Shown: positions 1 to 5,823, numbered from the stretch's first letter. The stretch: 7,794 nucleotides of DNA from Actinomycetes bacterium (GCA_023336875.1 JAMBLH010000246.1:1-7794); one strand, 5' to 3'. Translations and numbers: made by a program. Notes: generated by a model not told the origin, from the letters alone.

Positions 1-2
1 GG

Positions 3-74
3 TGGGCGATACTGGGATCGAACCAGTGACCTCTGCAGTGTGAGTGCAGCGCTCTTCCGCTGAGCTAATCGCCC
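3..74 (-). tRNA. tRNA-Val (anticodon CAC)
   Basis: The reverse strand folds into a complete cloverleaf. The acceptor stem GGGCGAT (74-68) pairs with ATCGCCC (10-4), and the D stem GCTC/GAGC is intact. The anticodon stem CTGCA/TGCAG encloses the loop CTCACAC, giving anticodon CAC at 42-40, which reads the valine codon GUG. The T stem ACTGG/CCAGT carries the loop TTCGATC. The discriminator is A at position 3, and the next two bases read CC, so a genomically encoded CCA is possible but its last base lies outside the window. The gene is 72 nt to the discriminator and every stem is perfectly paired, so it looks functional. Confidence 0.97.
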
Positions 75-101
75 GAAACCGTCAGTATCGGCTACGGCGG
101 A

Positions 102-131
102 ATCGTACCAATGGTATCTCCATCGCGTCAG
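102..131 (-). promoter_or_regulatory. Probable promoter of tRNA-Val
   Basis: On the minus strand a -35-like CTGACG (131-126) is followed by an 18-nt spacer and the -10-like TACGAT (107-102). The TG one base before the -10 makes an extended -10 (TGGTACGAT). Transcription would begin near 95, leaving about 20 nt of leader before the tRNA 5' end. The same ten bases (AATCGTACCA on the plus strand) recur at 6175-6184 upstream of another minus-strand gene. Identified by eye only. Confidence 0.4.
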
Positions 132-194
132 ACGTGAACACGACCAGCGCGTGTACGAAGAAGTGTCACTGTTGTTCCCTACGGTGAAAGGACA

Positions 195-449
195 ATGCAA
201 CAACGATCGAACAACGGAGCAGGAAACGGCTATCTCAGCTGTGGCATATGCGACAGGCCCTTGTCTGACCACACAGAGATCTTTGCTCACGATATTCCTG
301 AGCTCTCACTACGCCGAATGCGGTCCTCGGGTGTTCCGAGGGAGGAAGGATGGTGGCCTGGTGGGTCGACTGCCTGTACTCATGGCGTGTTCTGCGAGCA
401 CTGTCATCTCGAACCGGTGGTCACCGGGATTTCATCCTTGACGGGTTGA
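195..449 (+). CDS. Small CxxC...CxxC putative zinc-binding protein (84 aa)
   Basis: I do not recognise the family. The 84-aa product has a CGIC pair (C16, C19) followed by DRP, and a second pair in FCEHCH (C67, C70), with C61, H63 and H71 nearby. This layout suits one structural zinc site. There is no signal peptide or membrane segment, so a cytoplasmic nucleic-acid- or protein-binding role is possible but unproven. The ATG is preceded by AAAGG with a short spacing. No in-frame ATG lies just upstream, and starting later would lose the first cysteine pair. Its 3' end overlaps the convergent gene ending at 404, whose product has a similar CxxCDRP motif. A longer plus-strand frame at 350-631 lacks any comparable motif and was not chosen. 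Confidence 0.6.
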   Translation: MQQRSNNGAGNGYLSCGICDRPLSDHTEIFAHDIPELSLRRMRSSGVPREEGWWPGGSTACTHGVFCEHCHLEPVVTGISSLTG

Positions 450-571
450 GCTCTCACCAACACGGAGGCGTGGCGGGGACACATGGCGCGGTTATCCCTA
501 TCGAACGTGAGCGCAGGGCGATCACATTCCTCGCAGATCTTGTTGTAGATATGTTCGGCTGTGATGGGCAT
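404..571 (-). CDS. Tiny zinc-ribbon-like protein (55 aa)
   Basis: Translated by hand, this frame gives a 55-aa protein that starts MPITAEHIYNK and ends VTTGSR. It contains CEECDRP (C13, C16) and CPRH (C31, H34), a CxxC-x14-CxxH arrangement typical of a compact zinc ribbon or treble clef. The start is well fixed: an in-frame TAA lies three codons upstream, and the AAAGG motif sits just before the ATG. Base composition and residue choice look protein-like. It converges on the plus-strand gene at 195-449 and overlaps it by 46 bp. Both proteins share the CxxCDRP signature, so they may be distant relatives. Function is unknown; binding of nucleic acid or of a protein partner is only a guess from the fold type. 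The gene is short enough to be missed by a 60-residue cutoff. Confidence 0.68.
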   Translation of the reverse strand: MPITAEHIYNKICEECDRPALTFDRDNRAMCPRHASVLVRAQPVKDEIPVTTGSR

Positions 572-710
572 CCACCTTTATCGGCACCTCACACCCTTGT
601 ATCGAGACACAAACTCGGGTTGGAGAGGTAACTAGTCATAGGGCAACGCGCCACGCCGACCTGTCCGTACACCCAACCACCACGTCGGTCGTGATAGTCA
701 GGAGAAATAG
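572..710. other. Intergenic stretch with no recognisable gene
   Basis: This is the first part of a 336-base gap between the tiny minus-strand gene and the metallopeptidase gene. I see no convincing reading frame or RNA gene here. The minus-strand promoter for the gene ending at 404 should lie in it, but no clear -35/-10 pair stands out. An imperfect inverted repeat pairs CCGAC with GTCGG at about 656-688, and it is too weak to call. Confidence 0.5.
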
Positions 711-739
711 TCGACATAGGGAACCCCCGGGGGTATACT
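711..739 (+). promoter_or_regulatory. Strong sigma70-type promoter
   Basis: TCGACA (711-716) matches five of six bases of the -35 consensus TTGACA. After an optimal 17-nt spacer comes TATACT (734-739), which matches five of six bases of the -10 consensus TATAAT. The predicted start is near 746. It is the best promoter match in the window, which suggests strong expression, and it points into the C-rich structured segment at 746-890. The nearest ATG (908) is about 160 nt downstream. Confidence 0.65.
723..734. promoter_or_regulatory. Perfect G/C-tract palindrome in promoter spacer, candidate operator
   Basis: ACCCCCGGGGGT is a perfect 12-bp palindrome lying between the -35 and -10 boxes and touching the first base of the -10. 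A site there would let a bound repressor block polymerase, or let a DNA-distorting activator realign the boxes. Runs of C and G in inverted repeat flanked by A/T resemble operators described for the CsoR/RcnR/CstR family of metal or sulfur sensors. That assignment is inference from pattern only, and no such regulator gene is in the window. Confidence 0.4.
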
Positions 740-745
740 GAGCGT

Positions 746-890
746 CAGATAAGTACAACGTCCGGGGCACGAGATCTCTCTCCTCCGAACCGGATTACAT
801 AGCTGCGGGGACGTCTCCCTCCTCCCTCCGTGAGGTTCACCCGCAACACATTGCGCCTCCATCGTTTTCGATCGGAGGCGCAATTGTGCG
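746..890 (+). ncRNA. Candidate C-rich structured small RNA or leader
   Basis: This segment runs from the predicted start of the strong promoter to just past a long hairpin. It has no good reading frame. It holds two pyrimidine-rich tracts (TCTCTCTCCTCC, 775-786, and TCTCCCTCCTCCCTCC, 814-829) complementary to Shine-Dalgarno sequences. Local pairings include ACGTCC (758-763) with GGACGT (809-814), TCCG (784-787) with CGGA (791-794), and TGCGGG (804-809) with CCCGCA (840-845). The last pairing would display the long C-rich tract in a loop; the first and last are mutually exclusive, so the RNA might switch. C-rich loops recall the actinobacterial 6C RNA family, but I cannot confirm a match. It could instead be the 5' leader of the metallopeptidase gene at 908. 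Confidence 0.42.
850..884 (+). terminator. Long perfect hairpin, probable intrinsic terminator without U-tract
   Basis: ATTGCGCCTCC (850-860) pairs perfectly with GGAGGCGCAAT (874-884). Inside, ATCG pairs with CGAT around a TTTT loop, with a single unpaired C at 873, giving a 15-bp stem. Bases 847-850 can also pair with 885-888 as an alternative lower stem. No T-run follows on either strand, which is common for actinobacterial terminators. It could end the small RNA, or act as a leader structure 23 nt before the ATG at 908. Confidence 0.5.
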
Positions 891-907
891 ATGGGTAGGC
901 TGGCCCA

Positions 908-1261
908 ATGGACCTACGAACGTTTGAATCCGCAGTGCAGGCGACGCTCGATGCGCTTCCTCAGTGGGTCGTCGAGGAGATGGAGAATGTCGCGGTGGTC
1001 GTGGAGCGCCGTGCAACAAGGGACCAGGACCCGCACGGCGGAGGTCTTCTCGGCATCTATGAGGGTGTGCCTCTTCCCGACCGGGGCATCGACTACTTCG
1101 GAGTCGCCCCTGACCGGATCACCATCTTCTACGATCCGCACATGTCGCTCGATCTCACTGAAGATGAACTCACCGATGAGATCCGCGTCACAGTGCTCCA
1201 CGAGGTAGGACACCACCTGGGACTTGATGATGCTCGCCTACATGAATTGGGCTGGAGCTGA
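908..1261 (+). CDS. PF06262-type zincin metallopeptidase family protein
   Basis: The 117-aa product ends with LHEVGHHLGLDDARLHELG, the hallmark of the small 'metallopeptidase family protein' group (zincin_1, DUF1025), which is common in actinobacteria. H98, E99 and H102 form the HExxH zinc site, followed by G105 and D108, the latter a likely third ligand. Family members are about 110-150 aa, so this is full length. There is no signal peptide, so it should be cytoplasmic. The natural substrate of the family is not established. The ATG is fixed by an in-frame TAG at 896-898 and has a weak GGTAGG site 8 nt upstream. It lies just after the long hairpin at 850-884 and may share the upstream promoter if transcription reads through. 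Confidence 0.9.
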   Translation: MDLRTFESAVQATLDALPQWVVEEMENVAVVVERRATRDQDPHGGGLLGIYEGVPLPDRGIDYFGVAPDRITIFYDPHMSLDLTEDELTDEIRVTVLHEVGHHLGLDDARLHELGWS

Positions 1262-1262
1262 C

Positions 1263-1291
1263 CTGACAATCACATCGACCGCGGGTAGTCT
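1263..1291 (+). promoter_or_regulatory. Probable promoter for the first small helical protein
   Basis: CTGACA (1263-1268; five of six matches to TTGACA) is followed by a 17-nt spacer and TAGTCT (1286-1291), which fits the actinobacterial TANNNT -10. The start would be near 1298, leaving a leader of about 22 nt that contains the GAGGAGG ribosome site. The -35 begins immediately after the stop codon of the metallopeptidase gene, so the downstream gene probably has its own transcription. Confidence 0.45.
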
Positions 1292-1319
1292 CGCGCACCA
1301 CGTTCGAGGAGGACACAAC

Positions 1320-1625
1320 ATGAATGATCTCATCAACCAAATCGCCGAGAAGACCGGCGTCACTGTACAGCAGGCCAAAGATGGCGTCGCGATCTCCGCT
1401 GCGTGGATCAAGGAGAAGCTCCCATCCGATGTTGCAGATCAGATTGGCGGACTGCTCGATGGAGCCGGCAATCTTGCCAGTGGAGCCGCGGGAAAGGCCA
1501 AGGATGCTGGCGCCTCGGTGACGTCCACGGCGGGAAGTGTCGCGGAGTCCAGCGCTGGTACCGCAGCAAGCGTGTGGGAGAAGACAAAGGGTTCTGTCTC
1601 AGATCTGATGCCAGGCGACGAATAG
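1320..1625 (+). CDS. Small helical protein with Ala/Ser/Gly-rich tail, paralog 1 (101 aa)
   Basis: I do not recognise a named family. Residues 1-48 (MNDLINQIAEKTGV onward) look like a compact helical domain with a conserved LPxD..QI segment, distantly reminiscent of DUF2267-like proteins. Residues 49-95 are rich in A, G, S, T and K with short helical repeats, like the amphipathic tails of LEA-type proteins. There is no cysteine, signal peptide or membrane span. The open frame extends up to 1224, but I chose the ATG at 1320 because an excellent GAGGAGG site (1306-1312) sits 7 nt before it and because the paralog at 1749 begins identically (M-x-D-L-I-N). By hand, 19 of the first 46 residues match that paralog, so the pair arose by tandem duplication. 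A structural, stress or membrane-surface role is conceivable but unproven. Confidence 0.85.
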   Translation: MNDLINQIAEKTGVTVQQAKDGVAISAAWIKEKLPSDVADQIGGLLDGAGNLASGAAGKAKDAGASVTSTAGSVAESSAGTAASVWEKTKGSVSDLMPGDE

Positions 1626-1713
1626 CTCAGGTCGACCCGTGGTTGATCTCGTGTGCCCCTGGGCGATCCGGTCCGGATTCGCGAGACCCGAGAGGCCTCG
1701 ACGCGGCACCTTG

Positions 1714-1719
1714 TAGAAT
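1714..1719 (+). promoter_or_regulatory. Possible -10 box for paralog 2 and plsB
   Basis: TAGAAT fits the TANNNT -10 form and ends 30 nt before the ATG at 1749, almost the same distance as the -10 of the upstream paralog (29 nt). No good -35 is visible 16-18 nt upstream. If real, it would drive the paralog and plsB as one transcript. The 123-nt gap also contains small inverted repeats (ATCCG/CGGAT at 1666-1678 and CGAG/CTCG at 1689-1700) that are too short to call a terminator. Confidence 0.3.
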
Positions 1720-1748
1720 GGTGATGACCAGACTGCGAAGGAGGAGAC

Positions 1749-2039
1749 ATGGAAGATCTCATCAACGACATCCAGGAGAAGACAGGGCTCTCAACCGACA
1801 AGGTTCTCGAAGTCGTCACGATGGTCGCGGACTACATGAAGCAAGCACTTCCGGATGACCTCGTAGCCCAGATCACGGCCTATCTCGGTGACGCCGCATC
1901 GTCGCCAGGGGACGCCGCAGGCGACGTCATAGCATCCGCGGCCGACGTCGCGGCGAGCGCAGCCGGGTCAACGGCCTCCGCTGTCACTTCGGTCATAGAT
2001 GCAATAGGCGACATGATGCCGACGCCAGACGCAGAATAA
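1749..2039 (+). CDS. Small helical protein with Ala/Ser-rich tail, paralog 2 (96 aa)
   Basis: This is the second copy of the tandem pair. The head, residues 1-46 (MEDLINDIQEKTGL onward, including LPDDLVAQI), aligns without gaps to the upstream gene. The tail (about 48-90) is Ala/Ser/Gly/Val-rich with acidic residues rather than lysines, so the two copies have diverged most there. Both end in an acidic, Met-Pro-containing C-terminus (MPGDE and MPTPDAE). The start is supported by AAGGAGGAG (1738-1746) directly before the ATG. Its stop is 4 nt before the ATG of plsB, which has no strong ribosome site of its own. Translation of plsB is therefore probably coupled to this gene, which hints at a role connected with membrane lipid synthesis. 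Function is otherwise unknown. Confidence 0.87.
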   Translation: MEDLINDIQEKTGLSTDKVLEVVTMVADYMKQALPDDLVAQITAYLGDAASSPGDAAGDVIASAADVAASAAGSTASAVTSVIDAIGDMMPTPDAE

Positions 2040-2043
2040 GCGT

Positions 2044-4365
2044 ATGGGGGAGGTTGCCGAGATCAGCACCGAGTCGCCGGTGCCGTTGTGGCCAGTTGAG
2101 GCCGGCCCGTACGTTGGCCTCGTGGACGCTTCAAGCAAGCTTGAAGCTGAGTTGATCGCATCATGGATCAACGAGTCAACGGAACTAACCACTGACCCGA
2201 TAGACGTCTTCCACCTGCCGCCCTCTCGAAGACAGCGAAGATTCTCCTCTGTCGACCTCGCCATTGGTGAGCGCCTCTCGAAGGAGGATGATCCCCTCTG
2301 TGTACCCATCAGGGTGGTGTGGCTGGCAAAAGAGATCGACGGAGTGCGACAGGTCAGGATCTCTGACGTGTTCAAACCAGGCGACCCACGTGACCCCAAT
2401 ATCTTCACGCAGCGCTATTTGTTGAAGCGGCATCCCGATCGATGCCAGATAGTTGTTGGCGAGCCGGCACGACGCAGCGACCTGGAGAAGCGGTGGACAT
2501 CACCGATAGGTCGAGGGCCAGCCGACGGCACGACCTTCGGCGAGTTCGTGGCACTCCAGGCGTGGAAGGCACTGGAGCGCGCCGAGCGCCATGTGCGAGG
2601 TTTGCGATACAAAGTTCCCAAGTTCCTGCGCGAGGACCTCTTCTGGAGTCGGCCGTTCCAGGCGGGGATCCATCGACTTGCCCGCGAGGGGGGTAAGTCG
2701 GACAAGCGGATGAGTCAGCGAACGGGCAGGTACCTCAAGGAGATTGCCGCCATACATTCGCCGAACGTGATCGACATCGTCAATGGGATCACCACAAGAG
2801 TCATTCGAGCTGCCCACAGGGACATCGACTACTCAGAATCAGACCTACGGTCAATATATCGGGCAGCGGAGAAGGATCCGATCGTGTTTCTTCCTTCTCA
2901 CAAATCGAATTTCGATCATCTTGTCTTCCAACATGTCCTCTACGAGAACGAACTACCGCTGAACCACACGGCAGGCGGCATCAATCTCAACTTCTTTCTG
3001 ATTGGGCCGCTCCTGCGGCGCTCGGGAATCTTCTTCATACGGAGGGAATTCAAAACGAACGAGCCATACAAGTTCGTCCTCCGACAGTACATCGACTATC
3101 TCCTGGAGAAGCGGTTTGCATTGGAGTGGTACGTCGAGGGCGGGCGTTCGCGGAGCGGGAAGCTCAGGGAGCCGAAACTCGGACTTCTCGCGTACGTGGC
3201 TGACTCATATCAACGTGGCATCACCAATGACGTGATCCTCGTTCCAGTCTCGATTGCCTACGACCAGATAACGGATGTGGGTTCGTACACGGACGAACAG
3301 ACGGGGGGCAAGAAGCAACAGGAATCGTTCTCGTGGGCGGTGAAGTTCATAGGATCTCTGCAACGACAGAACGGTCGGATCTACATCAGATTCGGTGAAC
3401 CTCTGGCTCTGAGCGAACGCATAGGACGCGACGAGGACCTCACATCTGGTGAGGGGCGTCTAGCTCTCCCGAAGATCGCATTTGAGATCAGCACCCGAAT
3501 CAATGACGTCACACCGATCACTGCGATCAGCATGGTCACACTTGCGTTGCTCTCGGAAGTGGATCACGGGCTCACGATCACCGAGACGGCCCACCGACTT
3601 GAGCCGATCATGGCCTTCGTCGATGACCGCAACCTGCCCATCACCGATGATCTCCCCTTCACATCTCTTCAGGGAGTGGAGGCGGCACTCGATGCGCTCG
3701 TGGTATCTGGTGTCGTGAAGAAGAGTGAGGGGCTCACAGCAAGCGTGTATTCGATCGGTGAGGGTAAGCACCTCGCAGCGGCCTATTACCGCAACACGAT
3801 CATTCACTTCTTTGTCAACGCTGGCATCACGGAACTCGCACTCGGCACTTGCTTTCTTCGCGGCGAGCCCATGACTCGGGAATCCGCCGTGGCTCGGGCT
3901 ATTGAGATCCGCGATCTCCTCAAGTTCGAGTTCTTCTTTGCACCGACAGATGACTTCATCCGTGATGTCGAATCTGAAATCGAGCGGTATACGGTCACTG
4001 ACCCAGAGGCTGTTGAGCGCCTTGGATTCGACATGGCGTCATTCCATCCGAAGAGCCCGATCGTCCTTGGGCCATTCTTTGAAGCCTATTTCGTGGTCGC
4101 TGCGACTTTGACAGCGGAAGCATCCAATGAACTCACCGAATCCGTGCTTGCTGAGAAGGCTCTGAGAATGGGCGATCAGCTCGTGTCACACGGTGACATA
4201 TCGAACAAGGAAGCCGTGTCCTCCGCACTTTTTGCAACCGGAACCAAGCTCGCACTGAGTCGTGGTCTCCTCGGAGCAACGCTGGATGAGCGGTCTGAGT
4301 TCTACCAGGAACTGGAGGAGATACTCGAGACTCTCGCTGCCATACGGACGCTGGATTCGTCGTAG
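2044..4365 (+). CDS. plsB: Glycerol-3-phosphate 1-O-acyltransferase, PlsB type
   Basis: The enzyme transfers a fatty acyl group to the sn-1 hydroxyl of glycerol-3-phosphate, forming lysophosphatidic acid, the first step of phospholipid synthesis at the inner face of the membrane. All four acyltransferase blocks are present. They are H286-x4-D291 in PSHKSNFDH (catalytic His/Asp), GIFFIRREF (328-336), VEGGRSRSGKL (364-374, phosphate binding) and ILVPVSIAYD (398-407). GGINL (311-315) lies between blocks I and II. The 773-aa length is close to E. coli PlsB (about 800) and far above PlsC-type enzymes. Residues 1-200 form the usual variable N-terminal region, and the part after about 480 is the helical C-terminal domain. 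The ATG at 2044 is 4 nt after the previous stop and lacks a clear upstream ribosome site, pointing to translational coupling. A dihydroxyacetone-phosphate acyltransferase is an alternative within the same superfamily but less likely in bacteria. Confidence 0.93.
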   Translation: MGEVAEISTESPVPLWPVEAGPYVGLVDASSKLEAELIASWINESTELTTDPIDVFHLPPSRRQRRFSSVDLAIGERLSKEDDPLCVPIRVVWLAKEIDGVRQVRISDVFKPGDPRDPNIFTQRYLLKRHPDRCQIVVGEPARRSDLEKRWTSPIGRGPADGTTFGEFVALQAWKALERAERHVRGLRYKVPKFLREDLFWSRPFQAGIHRLAREGGKSDKRMSQRTGRYLKEIAAIHSPNVIDIVNGITTRVIRAAHRDIDYSESDLRSIYRAAEKDPIVFLPSHKSNFDHLVFQHVLYENELPLNHTAGGINLNFFLIGPLLRRSGIFFIRREFKTNEPYKFVLRQYIDYLLEKRFALEWYVEGGRSRSGKLREPKLGLLAYVADSYQRGITNDVILVPVSIAYDQITDVGSYTDEQTGGKKQQESFSWAVKFIGSLQRQNGRIYIRFGEPLALSERIGRDEDLTSGEGRLALPKIAFEISTRINDVTPITAISMVTLALLSEVDHGLTITETAHRLEPIMAFVDDRNLPITDDLPFTSLQGVEAALDALVVSGVVKKSEGLTASVYSIGEGKHLAAAYYRNTIIHFFVNAGITELALGTCFLRGEPMTRESAVARAIEIRDLLKFEFFFAPTDDFIRDVESEIERYTVTDPEAVERLGFDMASFHPKSPIVLGPFFEAYFVVAATLTAEASNELTESVLAEKALRMGDQLVSHGDISNKEAVSSALFATGTKLALSRGLLGATLDERSEFYQELEEILETLAAIRTLDSS

Positions 4366-4463
4366 GTCGCTCGACCCAAATTCTTCTCAACCTTCCCGCT
4401 TCGGATGCCGATAGGAACGCAGGGACAATCGGAGTACCTGAGGCGCACGCAGGAGTAGGTCGA

Positions 4464-5195
4464 ATGACGACCAAGCACATCACGGACCAAGAGGTGCATG
4501 GCACTGACGCGGTTGTTGACCACGTCGATGCGGACACCAACCAGCAAGCCGAAGACGCGTCGCGTCAATTGCTCGCAAAGGCGAGATACGACGCGTTTCG
4601 ACTCATGACCGAGACACGAGACGAGGCTGAGACCATCCTTGATGAGGCGAGGGCTGAGGCGGCTGGGACAAGAAAGGCAGCCGAGATCACAGCCGAATCT
4701 ACCGCAGAGAAAGCCGACAGTGACGCAGCCGCCATCATTGAATCGGCGCATGAAGAGGCAGCATCCATCGTTGCAGGCGCCCACCGCACCGCCGGCGAGC
4801 AGCGAGTGATCGACGATAAGGACGAACTTGAGGCTGAACACCAGGCATTGTCTGACCGCGTGTCAACTCTGCGGACGCTCGCCGACCAGCTCGAGGACAG
4901 ATTCGCCGCCCTCGCTGCGCCGTCCACTGAGAATGCCACGCCTGAAGAGAAGGTACAAGATCCGACTCCCACAATAGATTCGTCAACTCCCGATGTGAGT
5001 CCCCCGACGATGGACTACTCGCCGGCGGTTGCACATCCAGAACACACCGAGAAAAGCGCCGAACCTGAGGCCTTCGAAGAACGCGACTCCTTCTACAACC
5101 GACGTTCAGCGAATCTACCGCGCATCGGGGAAGAAGCCGGACGAGAAGCCATCGACATGACCCGATCCATGCGCAAACTCATGGAAACGGATTAG
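4464..5195 (+). CDS. Coiled-coil protein, DivIVA/ATP-synthase-b-like, with conserved C-terminal motif
   Basis: The 243-aa product is mostly a long helix. Residues about 27-150 are Ala/Glu/Arg-rich with recurring A-E-A and E-A-x-x-I patterns (LDEARAEAAGT, IIESAHEEAASIVAGA), typical of DivIVA-like or ATP-synthase-b-like coiled coils. A disordered Pro/Thr/Ser/Glu-rich linker follows (about 150-215). The end has a distinct basic motif, FYNRRSANLPRIGEEAGREA (217-236), that I recall from actinobacterial coiled-coil proteins. It lacks the N-terminal membrane-curvature motif of true DivIVA, so the name is tentative. A scaffold role at the cell pole or septum is inference. AGGAG (4451-4455), 8 nt before the ATG, supports the start. 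There is no cysteine and no membrane span. The 98-nt gap after plsB has no obvious terminator. The stop overlaps that of the convergent NfuA-like gene by 4 bp. Confidence 0.85.
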   Translation: MTTKHITDQEVHGTDAVVDHVDADTNQQAEDASRQLLAKARYDAFRLMTETRDEAETILDEARAEAAGTRKAAEITAESTAEKADSDAAAIIESAHEEAASIVAGAHRTAGEQRVIDDKDELEAEHQALSDRVSTLRTLADQLEDRFAALAAPSTENATPEEKVQDPTPTIDSSTPDVSPPTMDYSPAVAHPEHTEKSAEPEAFEERDSFYNRRSANLPRIGEEAGREAIDMTRSMRKLMETD

Positions 5196-5815
5196 GAGTA
5201 GAACGGGTTCGCTCCCATGGCGTGGTCAGTGACGTCGACAACCTCGGTGATCTCGGGAATCGCGTCAAGGATCGCTCGTTCGATGCCCTGTCGGAGCGTC
5301 ACAGCTGCAAGTCCGCAGCCCTGACATCCTCCACCCAGTTCCAGCTGCGCGATCTCGCCCTCAACTCGAATCAGGTTCGCTACGCCTCCGTGAGAGGCAA
5401 TTGCGGGGTTGATTCGCTCGTCAAGAAGCATCCGGATCTTTTCCTCGGTCGTTCCTGTCAGTTCCAAATCGCCCAGATCGGATCCACCGAGTGTCGGAGA
5501 TGGCACGTTTGGATTTCGCATTACCAGACCGGGTCCGGTGCCATCCCCCGAAAGATCGAGTACGGCGCCTCTGAGGTTCTCGACACTGTCGAGTGATATT
5601 GCCACGGGAAGCCCGCCATGGTCCTCAACAAGGTCCGTCGAGACGATGTCTTCTGAACGGAGGAATGAGGTTTCGTAGATGAAGCCCTGTGCGCCAACGC
5701 CCGTGATCCTCAATCCAAGATGGAGATCGGGTATCTCCTCACCTTCACGCAGCGCAATGATCTGATCGCGTGCTGCGTCGGAGATTTCAACGATGGTGGT
5801 AGTGGTATTGCTCAT
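5192..5815 (-). CDS. nfuA: NfuA-like Fe-S cluster carrier
   Basis: This 207-aa protein has the two-domain plan of NfuA. Residues 1-100 form an A-type (IscA/HesB) fold in which the usual cluster-binding cysteines are absent, as in E. coli NfuA, making it a degenerate targeting domain. Residues about 120-195 are the Nfu domain (EEKIRMLLDERINPAIASHGG), with C164 and C167 in GGGCQGCG. Nfu dimers bind a [4Fe-4S] cluster through these CxxC pairs and pass it to apo-enzymes in the cytoplasm. Length is close to the family's (about 190 aa). The two Nfu cysteines are the only ones in the protein. No ribosome site precedes the ATG, while a TAGCAT -10-like box lies 8 nt upstream, so the mRNA may be leaderless. 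It lies downstream of the 94-aa gene on the same strand, with a 44-nt gap. Confidence 0.92.
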   Translation of the reverse strand: MSNTTTTIVEISDAARDQIIALREGEEIPDLHLGLRITGVGAQGFIYETSFLRSEDIVSTDLVEDHGGLPVAISLDSVENLRGAVLDLSGDGTGPGLVMRNPNVPSPTLGGSDLGDLELTGTTEEKIRMLLDERINPAIASHGGVANLIRVEGEIAQLELGGGCQGCGLAAVTLRQGIERAILDAIPEITEVVDVTDHAMGANPFYS

Positions 5816-5823
5816 GACGCCGG

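Noticed and set aside
151..441. 96-aa plus-strand frame from a GTG start
   Set aside because: It lies in a different frame from the CxxC-containing gene at 195-449, with no motif and no ribosome site.
350..631. 93-aa plus-strand open frame overlapping both small zinc-motif genes
   Set aside because: It has no recognisable motif and unusual composition, and overlaps two frames that carry organised cysteine pairs and ribosome-like sites.
698..883. 61-aa minus-strand frame across the C-rich region
   Set aside because: It begins inside the long hairpin, is antisense to the strong promoter, and its composition reflects the C-rich RNA-like sequence.
1224..1319. 32-codon N-terminal extension of the first small helical protein
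   Set aside because: The extension overlaps the end of the metallopeptidase gene and resembles no part of the paralog, whose start aligns with the ATG at 1320 that follows a strong ribosome site.
1666..1700. Small inverted repeats between the two paralogous genes as a terminator
   Set aside because: Stems are only 4-5 bp with no T-run; too weak to call.
4302..4841. 179-aa minus-strand frame
   Set aside because: It is antisense to the end of plsB and the start of the coiled-coil gene, Ser/Cys/Arg-rich, and has no family motif; a typical shadow frame.
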